Shown here piece by piece: positions 26,751 through 35,944 of a stretch of DNA of 64,000 nt. The number at the start of each line of letters is the position of its first letter. Position 1 is the stretch's first letter. The notes beneath the pieces are model-generated. The model saw nothing but the letters and a program-made list of their open reading frames with translations, was not told the origin of the DNA and ran no database searches. The translations under genes were made by a program, and so were the position numbers. The stretch spans positions 62,001 to 126,000 of the forward strand of contig NZ_BAGJ01000273.1 of NCBI RefSeq assembly GCF_000308775.1, written 5' to 3'. Origin of the DNA: Nocardia testacea NBRC 100365 (GTDB lineage Bacteria; Actinomycetota; Actinomycetes; Mycobacteriales; Mycobacteriaceae).

Positions 26751-27605
26751 TCACGGCATCCGGGCCGTTCCTCCCAATCCCACGTCCAGCACCGCTCCGG
26801 TGACATAGCGCCCGCTCTCGCCGACGAGATGGCCGACCGCGTCGGCGACCGCTTCCGGCGGGCACCACGGGATCCGCATGGGGCTCATCCGCGCGTAGCG
26901 CTCTTCGACGTCGTCGCGGGAAGGGTTGTCGAGATCGGGGGCGAACAGGGAGTACAGGGCCGGATTGTGGAGCATCGGAGTGTCCACATTGGTCGGGCAT
27001 ACGACATTGGCGGTGATACCGCGTTCCGCGTACTCGAGGGCGACGGATTTGACGAGTCCGATCACGCCCCATTTCGATGCCGAATAGTGGGCCAGGTTCG
27101 GGGTGCCCTGACGGCCGCTCATCGAGGAGATGGCGACGATGCGACCCCAGCCGGTGGTCATATGGGGGAGTACCGCCCGGAGACAGTGGAAGGTGCCGGT
27201 CAGGTTGGTGGCGAGCATATCGGCCCACATGGGGTCGGAGAGTTCGGTGACCGGCGCGAAGCCGACGATGCCCGCTGATGTGACCAGAATGTCGATACTG
27301 CCGGTCTGTGCGGCCACGGTCCCGGCGAACGCCGTGACGGCGGCGGAGTCGCGGACATCGAGCACACCGGTGTGGCAGGCGCCGCCGTCGGCTGCGATCA
27401 GCCGCGCCGTTTCGGTCAGGTCGTCCGCGGTGGCCAGCGGGTAGGGGGCGGTATCGCCGGGCGCGCAGAGGTCGGTGAGCCATACGGTCGCACCGCGTCG
27501 CGCCAGGGCCCGGCCGATCGCGCGACCCTGCCCCCGCGCCGCACCGGTGACGATCGCCGTGCGCCCGCCGAGATCACCGCTGGTTGCGTCGTCCGTCATC
27601 GTCAT
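26751..27605 (-). CDS. Mycofactocin-type SDR oxidoreductase
   Basis: 284 residues. TGAARGQGRAIG cofactor loop, SSMSGRQG and the Tyr-Lys pair YSASKWG. Behind the second strand it has the characteristic insertion LCAPGDTAPYPLATADDL of mycofactocin-coupled SDRs (TIGR03971 type), which hold NAD tightly and pass electrons to the redox cofactor mycofactocin. Substrate is probably an alcohol or 3-hydroxyacyl intermediate of the operon's pathway. Start at ATG 27605 follows GGGAG; overlaps the CoA ligase gene by 32 bases. Last gene of the operon. No mft biosynthesis genes are in the window. Confidence 0.85.
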   Translation of the reverse strand: MTMTDDATSGDLGGRTAIVTGAARGQGRAIGRALARRGATVWLTDLCAPGDTAPYPLATADDLTETARLIAADGGACHTGVLDVRDSAAVTAFAGTVAAQTGSIDILVTSAGIVGFAPVTELSDPMWADMLATNLTGTFHCLRAVLPHMTTGWGRIVAISSMSGRQGTPNLAHYSASKWGVIGLVKSVALEYAERGITANVVCPTNVDTPMLHNPALYSLFAPDLDNPSRDDVEERYARMSPMRIPWCPPEAVADAVGHLVGESGRYVTGAVLDVGLGGTARMP

Positions 27606-29190
27606 CTCCCGCACTTGTCCCGACCAACTGTCCGACCTCCGCTTTGGCGATCTTCCCGCCCGGAGCCAAGGGCATGCTCTCCAGCACGCGCAGCCGTTCC
27701 GGCAGGTACTCCCGGGTGATGCCCTGGGCGCGCAGCCAGGTGTTGAGGTCGGCGAGCGACAGCCGATCCGCACCCGGAGCCAGTGTCACCGCCGCGCACA
27801 GCCGCTCCCCGAACAGCGGATCGGGTACGCCGACCGCGGCGACCATTTCCACCGCGGGATGTTCGCGGATGAAATCCTCTACTTCCAGTGCGGAGATGTT
27901 CTTGCCGCCCCGGATGATCAGATCCGCCAGGCGGCCGACCACGCGCAGCCGATCGGAGTCGTCGACTTCGACGATATCGCCGAGCCGGATCCAGCCGTCG
28001 TCGGTGAAGAGTTCGGCGTTCGCGGCGTCGTCGTTCCAGTAGCCGGGGGACATGAGCGGCCCGCGAACCGCCGGTTGCCCGCGCCGGACCCCCGGACCGG
28101 CCGTACCGTCGTCGAGGATGCGGACATTCATCGCCTCGATGAGTCGGCCACCGGTGCCGAGCCGGGTTTCGTCGTCGTCGTGGACGGTGGTCGCGCTCGC
28201 CGCGCCGGTTTCGTTGGAGCCGTAGAACTGGAGTACCAGCGCGCCGGTGGCTTCTTCGAAACGCCGGGCCTCCGCGTAGGGCACGGCCTCACCGCCGGTG
28301 AACATGACCCGCAGCGCATCGGCGCGGGATACGGCCCGATCCGGGGTCTGCAGCATCATCCGGAACTGGGTGCTCACACAGGCGAGGATCGTGGCGCGGT
28401 GCTCGGCCATCAGATCGATCGCGACCGCCGGATCGAAGCGGTGCATCACCAACGCGGGCCGGCCGAGGAGCGCGGGCAGGAAATGTGCGGTCCACAGCCC
28501 GAATCCGAAGGGCGCGGGCACGAACGCGGCCACGATCTCCCGAGCACCCATCTCCGCGTTCCGGCAGGCGATCGCGGCGAACGCACTCCATCGTCGCTGA
28601 GTCTGCATGACGAGTTTCGGCCGGCCTGTGGTGCCGGATGTGCTGTTGAGCAGGCATACGTCGTCCACCGAGAATTCCCGGGCCGGCGCCGGGCGGCTCG
28701 CCCGCTGCACGCTGCCGACCCGGAGCCCGTCGACGATCACCAGGTGCGCCGGGGCGGTGTCGCGTGCCCGCAGTTTTTCCGACAGCTCCGATACCGGCAC
28801 ACCCCGGTTCTCGCGGGCGGTCACGAGCACGGTGGCCCCCGAAGCCGACAGCAGATGCGCCACCTCCGCCGGGCCGGACCGGGCCCCGACGGCGACCGCG
28901 AGAACCCCCGCGCGGTAGGCGCCGACGAGCGTGGCGTGGAACTCCACGGTGTCGGGCAGATACACCGCGACCGCGGGTATTTCGCCGAGTGCGAGCAGCG
29001 CCGCGCAGACCCGGTCGGCGAGGCGGTCGTAGTCGGCCCAGGTGGTGATCCCGGCCGGACTGATGTAAGCGGGTTCGTCCGCGCGGGTGCGGGCCCAATG
29101 GCGGACCAGGTCGCTGACGGCGTAGTCGGTGTAGGCCTCCGGGTCCGCCGCGAATCCGGGGAGGTCGGCCAGGGGCGCGTGTTCCATCAC
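27574..29190 (-). CDS. Acyl-CoA synthetase (benzoate-CoA ligase-like)
   Basis: 538-residue AMP-forming ligase. P-loop LLNSTSGTTGRPKLVMQT, FYGSNETG, then WIRLGDIVEVDDSDRL, GRLADLIIRGGKNISALEVE and the lysine segment APGGKIAKAEVG. It would convert the imported acid to its CoA thioester. GTG 29190 and ATG 29187 are both possible starts, each overlapping the livF stop. Cotranscribed with the Liv importer and the mycofactocin SDR, so uptake, activation and oxidation look like one route. Confidence 0.88.
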   Translation of the reverse strand: MMEHAPLADLPGFAADPEAYTDYAVSDLVRHWARTRADEPAYISPAGITTWADYDRLADRVCAALLALGEIPAVAVYLPDTVEFHATLVGAYRAGVLAVAVGARSGPAEVAHLLSASGATVLVTARENRGVPVSELSEKLRARDTAPAHLVIVDGLRVGSVQRASRPAPAREFSVDDVCLLNSTSGTTGRPKLVMQTQRRWSAFAAIACRNAEMGAREIVAAFVPAPFGFGLWTAHFLPALLGRPALVMHRFDPAVAIDLMAEHRATILACVSTQFRMMLQTPDRAVSRADALRVMFTGGEAVPYAEARRFEEATGALVLQFYGSNETGAASATTVHDDDETRLGTGGRLIEAMNVRILDDGTAGPGVRRGQPAVRGPLMSPGYWNDDAANAELFTDDGWIRLGDIVEVDDSDRLRVVGRLADLIIRGGKNISALEVEDFIREHPAVEMVAAVGVPDPLFGERLCAAVTLAPGADRLSLADLNTWLRAQGITREYLPERLRVLESMPLAPGGKIAKAEVGQLVGTSAGDDDDGRRNQR

Positions 29191-29888
29191 AGAGCTTCCT
29201 CGAGCATTCCCATGGCGGCTCGGTAGGCGGTATCGAGTGCGTCGGTGTCGTCCTGGGGCGCGGAGAGCGAACCTCGGATCATGACGTACCCGCGGTCGAC
29301 GATCCGGGACACCCGGTACAGGGCCGGCTCGGCGACGAGCACAGTGATTCCCGAATCGGCCAGGCCGCGCACATGATCGAGTAGTTCCCCGGCGATCCTG
29401 GGGGAGAGTCCGGTGGTCATCTCGTCGAGCAGCAGCGCGCGCGGCCGTACCAGCAGGGCCCGGGCGAGCAGCAGCATCTGTTGTTCGCCGCCGGAGAGGA
29501 CACCCGCGAGCTGTTTCGACCGCGTCCGCAGGATCGGGAAGCGTTCGAATGCCGTATCGAGGACGTCGTTGCGGGTGCCCAGCAGCCGCGCCCCGATCTC
29601 CAGGTTCTCCCGGACCGTCAGACGCGGGAACAGTTGCCGCCCCTGCGGGACGAACGCGATCCCGGCGCGCAGCCTTTTCCGGGCGGGCGCACCACTGAGA
29701 TCGTCGTCGTCGACGAGGACGGTTCCGGTCGCCGGGGTACTGCCGAACAGCGCGGACAGCAGGCTCGATTTACCGGCGCCGTTAGGCCCGACCACCGCCG
29801 TGACCTCCCCGGACCGCGCCTCGAGCGCTGTCTCCCGGACCGCTACGGCCTTGCCGTAGCGGACGCCGACTCCGCGCGCGGTGATCAT
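29187..29888 (-). CDS. livF: Branched-chain-type ABC ATPase LivF
   Basis: 233 residues. Walker A VGPNGAGKSS, FVPQGRQLFPRLTVREN typical of LivF, signature LSGGEQQMLLLAR, Walker B LLLDEMTTGLSP. The usual H-loop histidine region reads LVAEPALY, so the switch His appears replaced by Pro/Ala. Works with LivG on the LivH/LivM pair. Four-base overlap with livG. Confidence 0.87.
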   Translation of the reverse strand: MITARGVGVRYGKAVAVRETALEARSGEVTAVVGPNGAGKSSLLSALFGSTPATGTVLVDDDDLSGAPARKRLRAGIAFVPQGRQLFPRLTVRENLEIGARLLGTRNDVLDTAFERFPILRTRSKQLAGVLSGGEQQMLLLARALLVRPRALLLDEMTTGLSPRIAGELLDHVRGLADSGITVLVAEPALYRVSRIVDRGYVMIRGSLSAPQDDTDALDTAYRAAMGMLEEAL

Positions 29889-30670
29889 CGGGCCTCCTGA
29901 GTGGTACCGAAGTACACGGAACGCATCTCGGCGCTGCGCATACAGTCCTGAGGGCTACCGGTGAATGCCACGGCGCCGTCGGCCAGCAGCACCACCGAGT
30001 CGGCGAGTTCGGCGATCAGGTCGACATTGTGATCCACCAGCACCACCGAATGTCCCGCGTCGCGCACCTGCCGGACCGCGTGGGAGATCGCCGCGATCCC
30101 GTCGGTGTCGGATCCGGCGAAGGGCTCGTCGAGCAGCAGCACCCGGGGGCGCGCGGCCATGGCGCGGGCGATTTCCACGAGCCGCTGGGAGCCCAGCCCG
30201 AGGCTGCCCGTCGGTACGCGCTCGGTGGTGACGCCGTATTCCGTGGCCACGGCGGCCGCGGTGTCGAGTACCGGGCGGGGCGTACCCGCGAGCCCGCGCA
30301 GGAACGCGCGCACCGACGCTCCATAGGAACCGATCGACCGGCCGACGATACCCGGCACGATGTTCTCGACCGGGGTCAGTTCCAGGGCCAGCTGCGGGTG
30401 CTGGAACGTGCGGGCCAGTCCTGCTCGCGCACGTGCCGCCGGCCCGGCGGGCAGGTCACGGCCGTCCACCTGCACTGTTCCGCTGTCGGCGGATTGCGTG
30501 CCCACGATGCAGTCGACCAGGGTGGTCTTTCCGGCGCCGTTGGGTCCGACCAGGCCGAGGACGCGGCCGGCGGGCAGGTCGAAACTCACCTGGTTCACAG
30601 CGGTGACGCCGCCGTAGCGCTTGGTCAAACCCCGCACCGACAGCAGGGGCGCGGGATCCGCGGGTGCCAT
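29885..30670 (-). CDS. livG: Branched-chain-type ABC ATPase LivG
   Basis: 261 residues from ATG 30670. Walker A GPNGAGKTT, LARTFQHPQL, signature LGLGSQRLVEIA (degenerate relative to LSGGQ), Walker B LLLDEPFAG, H-loop LVDHNVD. GTG 30673 is also a possible start. Importer energising subunit. It lies five bases after livM. Confidence 0.86.
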   Translation of the reverse strand: MAPADPAPLLSVRGLTKRYGGVTAVNQVSFDLPAGRVLGLVGPNGAGKTTLVDCIVGTQSADSGTVQVDGRDLPAGPAARARAGLARTFQHPQLALELTPVENIVPGIVGRSIGSYGASVRAFLRGLAGTPRPVLDTAAAVATEYGVTTERVPTGSLGLGSQRLVEIARAMAARPRVLLLDEPFAGSDTDGIAAISHAVRQVRDAGHSVVLVDHNVDLIAELADSVVLLADGAVAFTGSPQDCMRSAEMRSVYFGTTQEAR

Positions 30671-30675
30671 CACTG

Positions 30676-31668
30676 TCAACTCCTGTCCTGATTGCGCGAC
30701 GGTATGAGCCGCTCGAAGGCCTGTCGGGCCCAGCCGATGACACCGCCGGGGGCGAGCAACAGGATGACCAGCACGACCACCGCCAGCAGCAGCTCACCCG
30801 AGCCCTGGTAACCGGGCATGTTCAGGCTGACACCGACGACGATCAGCGCCCCTAGCGGAGCGCCCCAGGCCGAACCGCGGCCGCCGATGATCGGCATGAA
30901 GATGGCGAGGAACACCAGGTCCAGGCCGAAGGTCTCCGGCGTCACCGCCTGCACCGACGCGGTGAACAGTGCGCCGCCGGTGGAGGCGATCGCCGCGCCG
31001 GAGGCCAGGGCGACCACGGTCAGATGGGTGGGGGAGATACCGGTGGACCGCACCGCGGGCGCGTTCTCACGCGCCGCGGACAAGGCCAGACCCCAGGCCG
31101 ATCGGCGCAGGCGGTCGATGAACACCGCGACCACGCACACGAACGCGATCGCGGCCACCACCTGGGCGTAGCGCGGGGGCTCCCAGCCCAACAGCGAAGG
31201 CACCGGAATACCGGAGATACCCGACGCCCCGCCGGTGAGCGTGGTGGCGTCGCCCAGCCAATGCTCGAACGCGATGGCGAACAGCAAGGTCACGGCGGCG
31301 AGGTAGAAACCCGAGAGCTTCCTGGTCGCGACCGCCAGTACGAGGGCGACGACGGCGGCGATCACCATACCCACGAGCCAGCCCCACCACGGCGACAATC
31401 CCTGTTTCACCGAGAGGTAGGCCACCGCGTACGCGCCGATGGCCGCATAGGCGCTGTACGCCATGGACAGCGACCCGGCGAGCACGAAGGGCAGGTACAT
31501 CCCCAGCGCCACCAGGGAATAAGTGGCGGCCAGGAAGACGAGGTCCTGCCGGTACAGGCTCGGTCCCATCCACAGCAGTACCACGGCGAGGACGGCGAGG
31601 CATTCGCCTAGTTCCCCGAGTACGGTCCGCGCGGCGGGCTTGGTGGTCGCGATCGCGGAAACGGCCAT
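30676..31668 (-). CDS. livM: Branched-chain-type ABC permease LivM
   Basis: 330 residues, about nine or ten membrane segments, with the LivM landmark GLALSAARENAPAVRSTGI and the late FGLDLVFLAIFMPIIGGRGS. Forms the membrane channel with LivH. ATG 31668 overlaps the livH stop (TGATG); the long upstream frame in this phase is antisense to nothing and lacks membrane character. Confidence 0.87.
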   Translation of the reverse strand: MAVSAIATTKPAARTVLGELGECLAVLAVVLLWMGPSLYRQDLVFLAATYSLVALGMYLPFVLAGSLSMAYSAYAAIGAYAVAYLSVKQGLSPWWGWLVGMVIAAVVALVLAVATRKLSGFYLAAVTLLFAIAFEHWLGDATTLTGGASGISGIPVPSLLGWEPPRYAQVVAAIAFVCVVAVFIDRLRRSAWGLALSAARENAPAVRSTGISPTHLTVVALASGAAIASTGGALFTASVQAVTPETFGLDLVFLAIFMPIIGGRGSAWGAPLGALIVVGVSLNMPGYQGSGELLLAVVVLVILLLAPGGVIGWARQAFERLIPSRNQDRS

Positions 31669-32543
31669 CACACACGCACCTTTCGTTGGAACAGGCCTTC
31701 GGGCCGGAACGCGAAGAACACGAGGGCGACGAGGAAGATGGCGATCGAACTGCCGGTGGCGCCGAAATAGAAACTGCCGAAGACCTGGACCCAGCCCAGC
31801 GCCAGTCCGCCGACCAGCGGCGCCCACGGTCTCCCGGTGCCGCCGACGACCAGTGCCAGGAATCCGGTGAGCGTCCAGGACAATCCGCTGGTGAACTGGG
31901 CGCCCGATTTCGCCGCGAAGACCACTCCCGCGATGCCCGCGATCGCGCCGGACAGCCCGAACGCCCACAACCGGACCCGGGTGACGTTCACGCCGATCAT
32001 CCGGGCCGCGTCGTGGTTGTCGCCCACCGCGCGGAGCAACCGACCGGTGGTCGTAGCACGTAACCAAAGAACTGTGGCCACCAGGACCGCCACCGTGGCC
32101 AGGATGATGGTCGCGGTCGTGCCCTGTACCGAGACGGGACCCAGGTGGAAATCCGGCAGCGGCAACAGGTTCGCGACCGAGACCGGGGTCCGGCCGAAGA
32201 TCGTGCCCGCCAGTTGCTGGATGGCGAACAGCGTCGCGGTCACCGCGACCAGGGCCGGAAGTTCGGCGCCGCCGGACCGGCGTTGCACCGGCCGGACCAC
32301 CACGACCTCGGTCACCAGTGATATTCCCACGGCCGCCGCGACGCCCAGCGCGGCGCCGGCGATGATCGGTACACCCCACTGAGCGGACGCGTATCCGGCC
32401 AGCAGGCCCGCGGCCATCGCGTACGGTCCCGCGGCGAAGTTGAAGAACGACGCGCCCACCACGACCAAATAGATCGACAACGCGACGAGCGCGAAGAAGC
32501 AACCGATCTCGGCGCCGGCCAGCCACAACTGCGGATCGCTCAT
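31668..32543 (-). CDS. livH: Branched-chain-type ABC permease LivH
   Basis: 291 residues, about eight membrane segments. FFNFAAGPYAMAAGLLAGYA is the usual LivH N-terminal signature and RLLRAVGDNHDAARMIGVNV the ATPase-contact loop. Start at ATG 32543 overlaps the lipoprotein stop. Partner of LivM. Confidence 0.87.
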   Translation of the reverse strand: MSDPQLWLAGAEIGCFFALVALSIYLVVVGASFFNFAAGPYAMAAGLLAGYASAQWGVPIIAGAALGVAAAVGISLVTEVVVVRPVQRRSGGAELPALVAVTATLFAIQQLAGTIFGRTPVSVANLLPLPDFHLGPVSVQGTTATIILATVAVLVATVLWLRATTTGRLLRAVGDNHDAARMIGVNVTRVRLWAFGLSGAIAGIAGVVFAAKSGAQFTSGLSWTLTGFLALVVGGTGRPWAPLVGGLALGWVQVFGSFYFGATGSSIAIFLVALVFFAFRPEGLFQRKVRV

Positions 32544-33742
32544 CGATCGGATCCCTTCGGTGTGCATTCCGGCTGGTACTCGGCCCAGGGGCCGGCCGGG
32601 GTATTGTCGGTACCGAATTCGATGAGCACCAGCCCGCAGGCCGAATCCGGGGCGATATGGTCGTCCGGCGCGAACGACAGGGTCAGCGGCGCCTGGCCGA
32701 AACTCGCCGGAACGCCACGGACCTGTTGCAGGGCCCGGTTGAGGCGCTGCCGATCGGTATGGGTCCCGGCGAGTTCGATCGCCCGCGCGAGCAACATCAC
32801 CGAGTCGTGGGCTTGGGCGTCGTACGCGGTGAGGGAGTAATTCGGCCCCTTGACCGTGCGCAGCCAGTTCTGTAATTCGATGGTCCGCGGGTTGTCGTCG
32901 CTCAGGCTGCCCATATAGACCAGGCCGTCGAGCGATCCGGGCGCGGCGAGCTTCCACGACCGCGGCTGGTTGCCGATCGATGCCAGCGAGAACCGTTGCA
33001 GGCCCGGCGCCAGGCGATGCACCGTGTTCTGCGCCAGCAGTTCGAAGTTTCCGCCGACGCTCGCCACGAGCACGACGTCGGGGTCACTGTCGAGCAGCCG
33101 GCTCACTCCGGCGGTGAGATCAGCCGTGTCGACGGCCGCCTTCTGGGTGCCGACGATATCGATGCACCCGCGCAGCTTCGGGGAGAGCGTATCGAGGATG
33201 CCCGCGATCGCCGGACTCGAATCGGCGAGCACACCGAGCCGCTTCCGGCCTTGCGCGGCGAAGGCACCGCAGTAGACATCGGCGTACTGGGCCAGCGGAT
33301 TGGGGACCATATAGGCGAACTCGTTACCGGGCGGCCCGGCGACCGCGTCGGTCAGGGCGGTGGGCGCGATGGTGACGACCTCGGTGGATTGTGAGATCTG
33401 TTTGGCCTGTAACGCCGATCCGCTGCCGGTGGCCAGGATGACGGCGGAGGCGCCCCGGTCGACCAGCTTACGGATGATGGACGGGGTGCTGGTCGGACTG
33501 CTCTCGTCGTTCTCCACCACCAGCCGGACCTCTTTGCCGGCGATGCCGCCCGTGGCATTGAGCCGATCCACTGTCGCGCGCACGGTATCTCCGGCGATCG
33601 TCGAATACGACGCGCCCGGTCCGGTCGAATCCTCGTCCATGCCGATGACGATGTAGTCGTCCACCGGTTCCCGGACCTGAGCGCATCCCACCGGCAGCAG
33701 AGCCGCGGCCAGTACCCAGGAAAGTATCCGGGTACGTCTCAT
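32540..33742 (-). CDS. Liv-type ABC substrate-binding lipoprotein
   Basis: 400 residues. Lipobox LPVGC (Cys20) after a short signal peptide, then a type 1 periplasmic-binding fold starting YIVIGMDEDSTGPGASYS. These proteins bind branched-chain amino acids or, in catabolic operons, aromatic acids; the ligase and SDR behind it favour a carboxylic acid. First gene of the operon, preceded by two palindromes. Confidence 0.85.
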   Translation of the reverse strand: MRRTRILSWVLAAALLPVGCAQVREPVDDYIVIGMDEDSTGPGASYSTIAGDTVRATVDRLNATGGIAGKEVRLVVENDESSPTSTPSIIRKLVDRGASAVILATGSGSALQAKQISQSTEVVTIAPTALTDAVAGPPGNEFAYMVPNPLAQYADVYCGAFAAQGRKRLGVLADSSPAIAGILDTLSPKLRGCIDIVGTQKAAVDTADLTAGVSRLLDSDPDVVLVASVGGNFELLAQNTVHRLAPGLQRFSLASIGNQPRSWKLAAPGSLDGLVYMGSLSDDNPRTIELQNWLRTVKGPNYSLTAYDAQAHDSVMLLARAIELAGTHTDRQRLNRALQQVRGVPASFGQAPLTLSFAPDDHIAPDSACGLVLIEFGTDNTPAGPWAEYQPECTPKGSDR

Positions 33743-33757
33743 GAGACCACCACCAAT

Positions 33758-33771
33758 CAAGCATGTGCTTG
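33758..33771. promoter_or_regulatory. TetR-type operator 1 of the Liv operon
   Basis: CAAGCATGTGCTTG: arms CAAGCA and TGCTTG with a two-base spacer. Its centre is 22 bp from the centre of the second copy, two helical turns. Lies 16 bases before the lipoprotein start. Confidence 0.65.
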
Positions 33772-33779
33772 GCCATAGC

Positions 33780-33793
33780 CAAGCAATTGCTTG
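33780..33793. promoter_or_regulatory. TetR-type operator 2 of the Liv operon
   Basis: CAAGCAATTGCTTG is a perfect 14-bp palindrome with the same arms as operator 1. The probable binder is the TetR protein encoded just upstream on the same strand (33859-34542). Confidence 0.65.
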
Positions 33794-33858
33794 AGAGTGT
33801 GTCCTGCGCCACTGATTCTGTCAACGGTTTGGGATGAGCAGGGCCGCGCGAGAGCGGT

Positions 33859-34542
33859 TTACGACTCGCCGACCAGGTGTTTCGTCAGATCCTCCAGTCG
33901 TCGCTCGATGCGATCGAGCCGCTCGGTGATCGCCGCTGCGTCGTCCACCGCGGCGCCGCGCGGGCGGGTGGCCGGTGCGGCGCCGCCATCGACGAACGCG
34001 GCCACCACGGTGTCGGTCACCTCGTCGCGCCGCTGGGACAGCTGCTCCCGGTGGTATCGGATCGACCACCACACGCCCTCGCGGAGCATTCGCGCGAACT
34101 CGACCGGGTCGAGCCCGGCGCGCAGTTCACCACACGTACTGGCCCTGGTCGCGGCATCGATCCAGAAAGTATGCGCCTCCCGGACCGCGCTCGCGATGGC
34201 CTCGGGGGCGCCGGGGCCGTGGTAGGCCTTCTCGTTCTGATAGATCTCGGTCGCGTACGGATGCGCCTCGGCGATTTCGATCGAGGAATGAACCAGGGCG
34301 CGCAACTCTTCCCGCATCCCGCTCACGTGCGGCAGCACGGATCGGTAGCGGGCGTTCAGGTCGGTGAGGAAATCGTCGAGGATCGCGAACGCGATCGCGT
34401 CCTTGGACGGGAAGTGATGGTAGAGGCTGCCGGACAGCATCCCGACACCCTCGGCGATATCCCGGACGCTGGTCCCCGCCACGCCGCGCTCCACGAAAAG
34501 CCCGGCAGCAACGCGTTTGATCTGATCTCGGCGGCTCACCAT
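33859..34542 (-). CDS. TetR-family regulator
   Basis: 227 residues. HTH: TSVRDIAEGVGMLSGSLYHHFPSKDA. The ligand domain (about residues 60-190) is followed by a Glu/Arg-rich, possibly coiled-coil end (ITERLDRIERRLEDLTKHL). It should repress the Liv/ligase/SDR operon 116 bases downstream through the paired palindromes. The ribosome site of ATG 34542 is poor and a start further upstream is possible. Confidence 0.85.
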   Translation of the reverse strand: MVSRRDQIKRVAAGLFVERGVAGTSVRDIAEGVGMLSGSLYHHFPSKDAIAFAILDDFLTDLNARYRSVLPHVSGMREELRALVHSSIEIAEAHPYATEIYQNEKAYHGPGAPEAIASAVREAHTFWIDAATRASTCGELRAGLDPVEFARMLREGVWWSIRYHREQLSQRRDEVTDTVVAAFVDGGAAPATRPRGAAVDDAAAITERLDRIERRLEDLTKHLVGES

Positions 34543-34615
34543 CCGCCTATGCTTACCGTCGACGACCACACCTGTCGAGCGGCCTCTTGGAGATGGATGC
34601 GCGCCATGTCGGCCC

Positions 34616-35755
34616 CTACCGCTGCATTCGGAGAACTCGGCTGCCCGTCGGGTCGGGTTCCGGTGGGTGTATCGGACCCGCCATACGTCCGAGCGGCATT
34701 CCGCTGCCACCGCGGCGCAGGGCGATGACCTCCGCGAGAATGGAGACGGCGGTCTCCTCCGGTGTCGCGGCGCCCAGATCGAGACCTATCGGGGAGGACA
34801 GCCGGCTCAGCTCGGCTTCGGTCACCCCGGCGCCGCGGAGGCGTTCCACTCGGTCGTTATGTGTCCGCCGGCTGCCCATCGCGCCCACGTAGCCCGCGTC
34901 GGATCGCAGGGCGATTTCGAGGGCCGGAACGTCGAAGCGCGGATCGTGGGTGAGCACGCAGATGGCGGTGGACGGTGTGATCGCCGTCTGCTTCAGGTAG
35001 TCCTGCGGCCACATCACAATCACTTCGTCGGCTTCCGGGAAGCGTTCGGGAGTCGCGAAAACCGGCCGGGCGTCACACAGCGTCACCGAGTACCCCAGGA
35101 GTTTCGCCGCACGGACGAGCGCGTGGGCGAAGTCCACCGCGCCGAACACCAGCATGCTCGGTGGGCGTGCGATGGACGAGATCATCACCGAGAGTGCGTT
35201 TTCGGCGCAGTCCCCGGTCTCGCCCAGCCGAACCGTCGTCGCTGTGCCGGCGTCGAGGTGGCGGGCGGCCCGGGCCAGGACTGCCTGGTCCAGGAGTGGG
35301 TCGCCGCAGGTGCCGGTCCAGGAGGCGCCGGTCGTGACGATCGACCTGCCCAGGTGGGGGCCCGCGGAGACGACGGTCGCCGTCGCGACCGGCCGGCCCG
35401 CCGCGACGCTGTCCGCGACCAGCGTGAGGCCGGGGATATCCGTCGGGCCCGCATGGTGGATGAGGACATCCATCGAGCCGCCACACATCAACGCGGCGGA
35501 TCCGGCGCCGGCATCGTCGACCGCGTACCGGCGGACGGTCGCTTTCCCGGTGTCCATCACCTCGGTGGCGAGATGGAAGATATCGCTCTCGATGCAGCCA
35601 CCCGAGATGCTGCCGACGACGGTCCCGTCTCGCGCGACGGCCATCACGGTGCCGACGGGCCGCGGAATCGAGCCCTCCGATCCGATGATTGTCGCCAGGG
35701 CGCAGTCGATTCCGGCCGCGTGCCATCGGGCCACCGTGTTCAGCACCTCGTGCAT
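34616..35755 (-). CDS. XdhC/CoxF-family molybdenum-hydroxylase maturation protein
   Basis: 379 residues. N-terminal XdhC_CoxI domain: WHAAGIDCALATIIGSEGSIPRPVG region, GGCIESDIF, and CGGSMDVLIHHAG. C-terminal Rossmann domain: LVFGAVDFAHALVRAAKLLGY and YVGAMGSRRTHNDR. XdhC-type proteins bind molybdenum cofactor, help its sulfuration and load it into xanthine-dehydrogenase-type enzymes. The obvious client is the enzyme at 40306-44136. ATG 35755 follows GAGGA. It is divergent from marR. Confidence 0.88.
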   Translation of the reverse strand: MHEVLNTVARWHAAGIDCALATIIGSEGSIPRPVGTVMAVARDGTVVGSISGGCIESDIFHLATEVMDTGKATVRRYAVDDAGAGSAALMCGGSMDVLIHHAGPTDIPGLTLVADSVAAGRPVATATVVSAGPHLGRSIVTTGASWTGTCGDPLLDQAVLARAARHLDAGTATTVRLGETGDCAENALSVMISSIARPPSMLVFGAVDFAHALVRAAKLLGYSVTLCDARPVFATPERFPEADEVIVMWPQDYLKQTAITPSTAICVLTHDPRFDVPALEIALRSDAGYVGAMGSRRTHNDRVERLRGAGVTEAELSRLSSPIGLDLGAATPEETAVSILAEVIALRRGGSGMPLGRMAGPIHPPEPDPTGSRVLRMQR

Positions 35756-35921
35756 CCGGACTATCCTCTGCCTTGTCGTGCCGGTCCGCGTACCGTCGAC
35801 CGGTACGCGGTTCGCGGCCGGTGGCCGCCGTCGGCGTTCGCGTCGCGTCCGCGACCGAGTTGTCCCGGCGAGACGATCGCCGGAGTCCCGCGCTGGTGGG
35901 ATGATAGAAAAGATCGTACAG

Positions 35922-35939
35922 TACCTTTGCGCAAAGGTA
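35922..35939. promoter_or_regulatory. 18-bp perfect palindrome, likely MarR operator
   Basis: TACCTTTGCGCAAAGGTA reads identically on both strands. It ends six bases before the GTG start of the MarR gene (35945) and lies between it and xdhC. Position and symmetry fit an autorepressor site; it also overlaps the ribosome-site region (AAAGG). Confidence 0.7.
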
Positions 35940-35944
35940 AGTCG

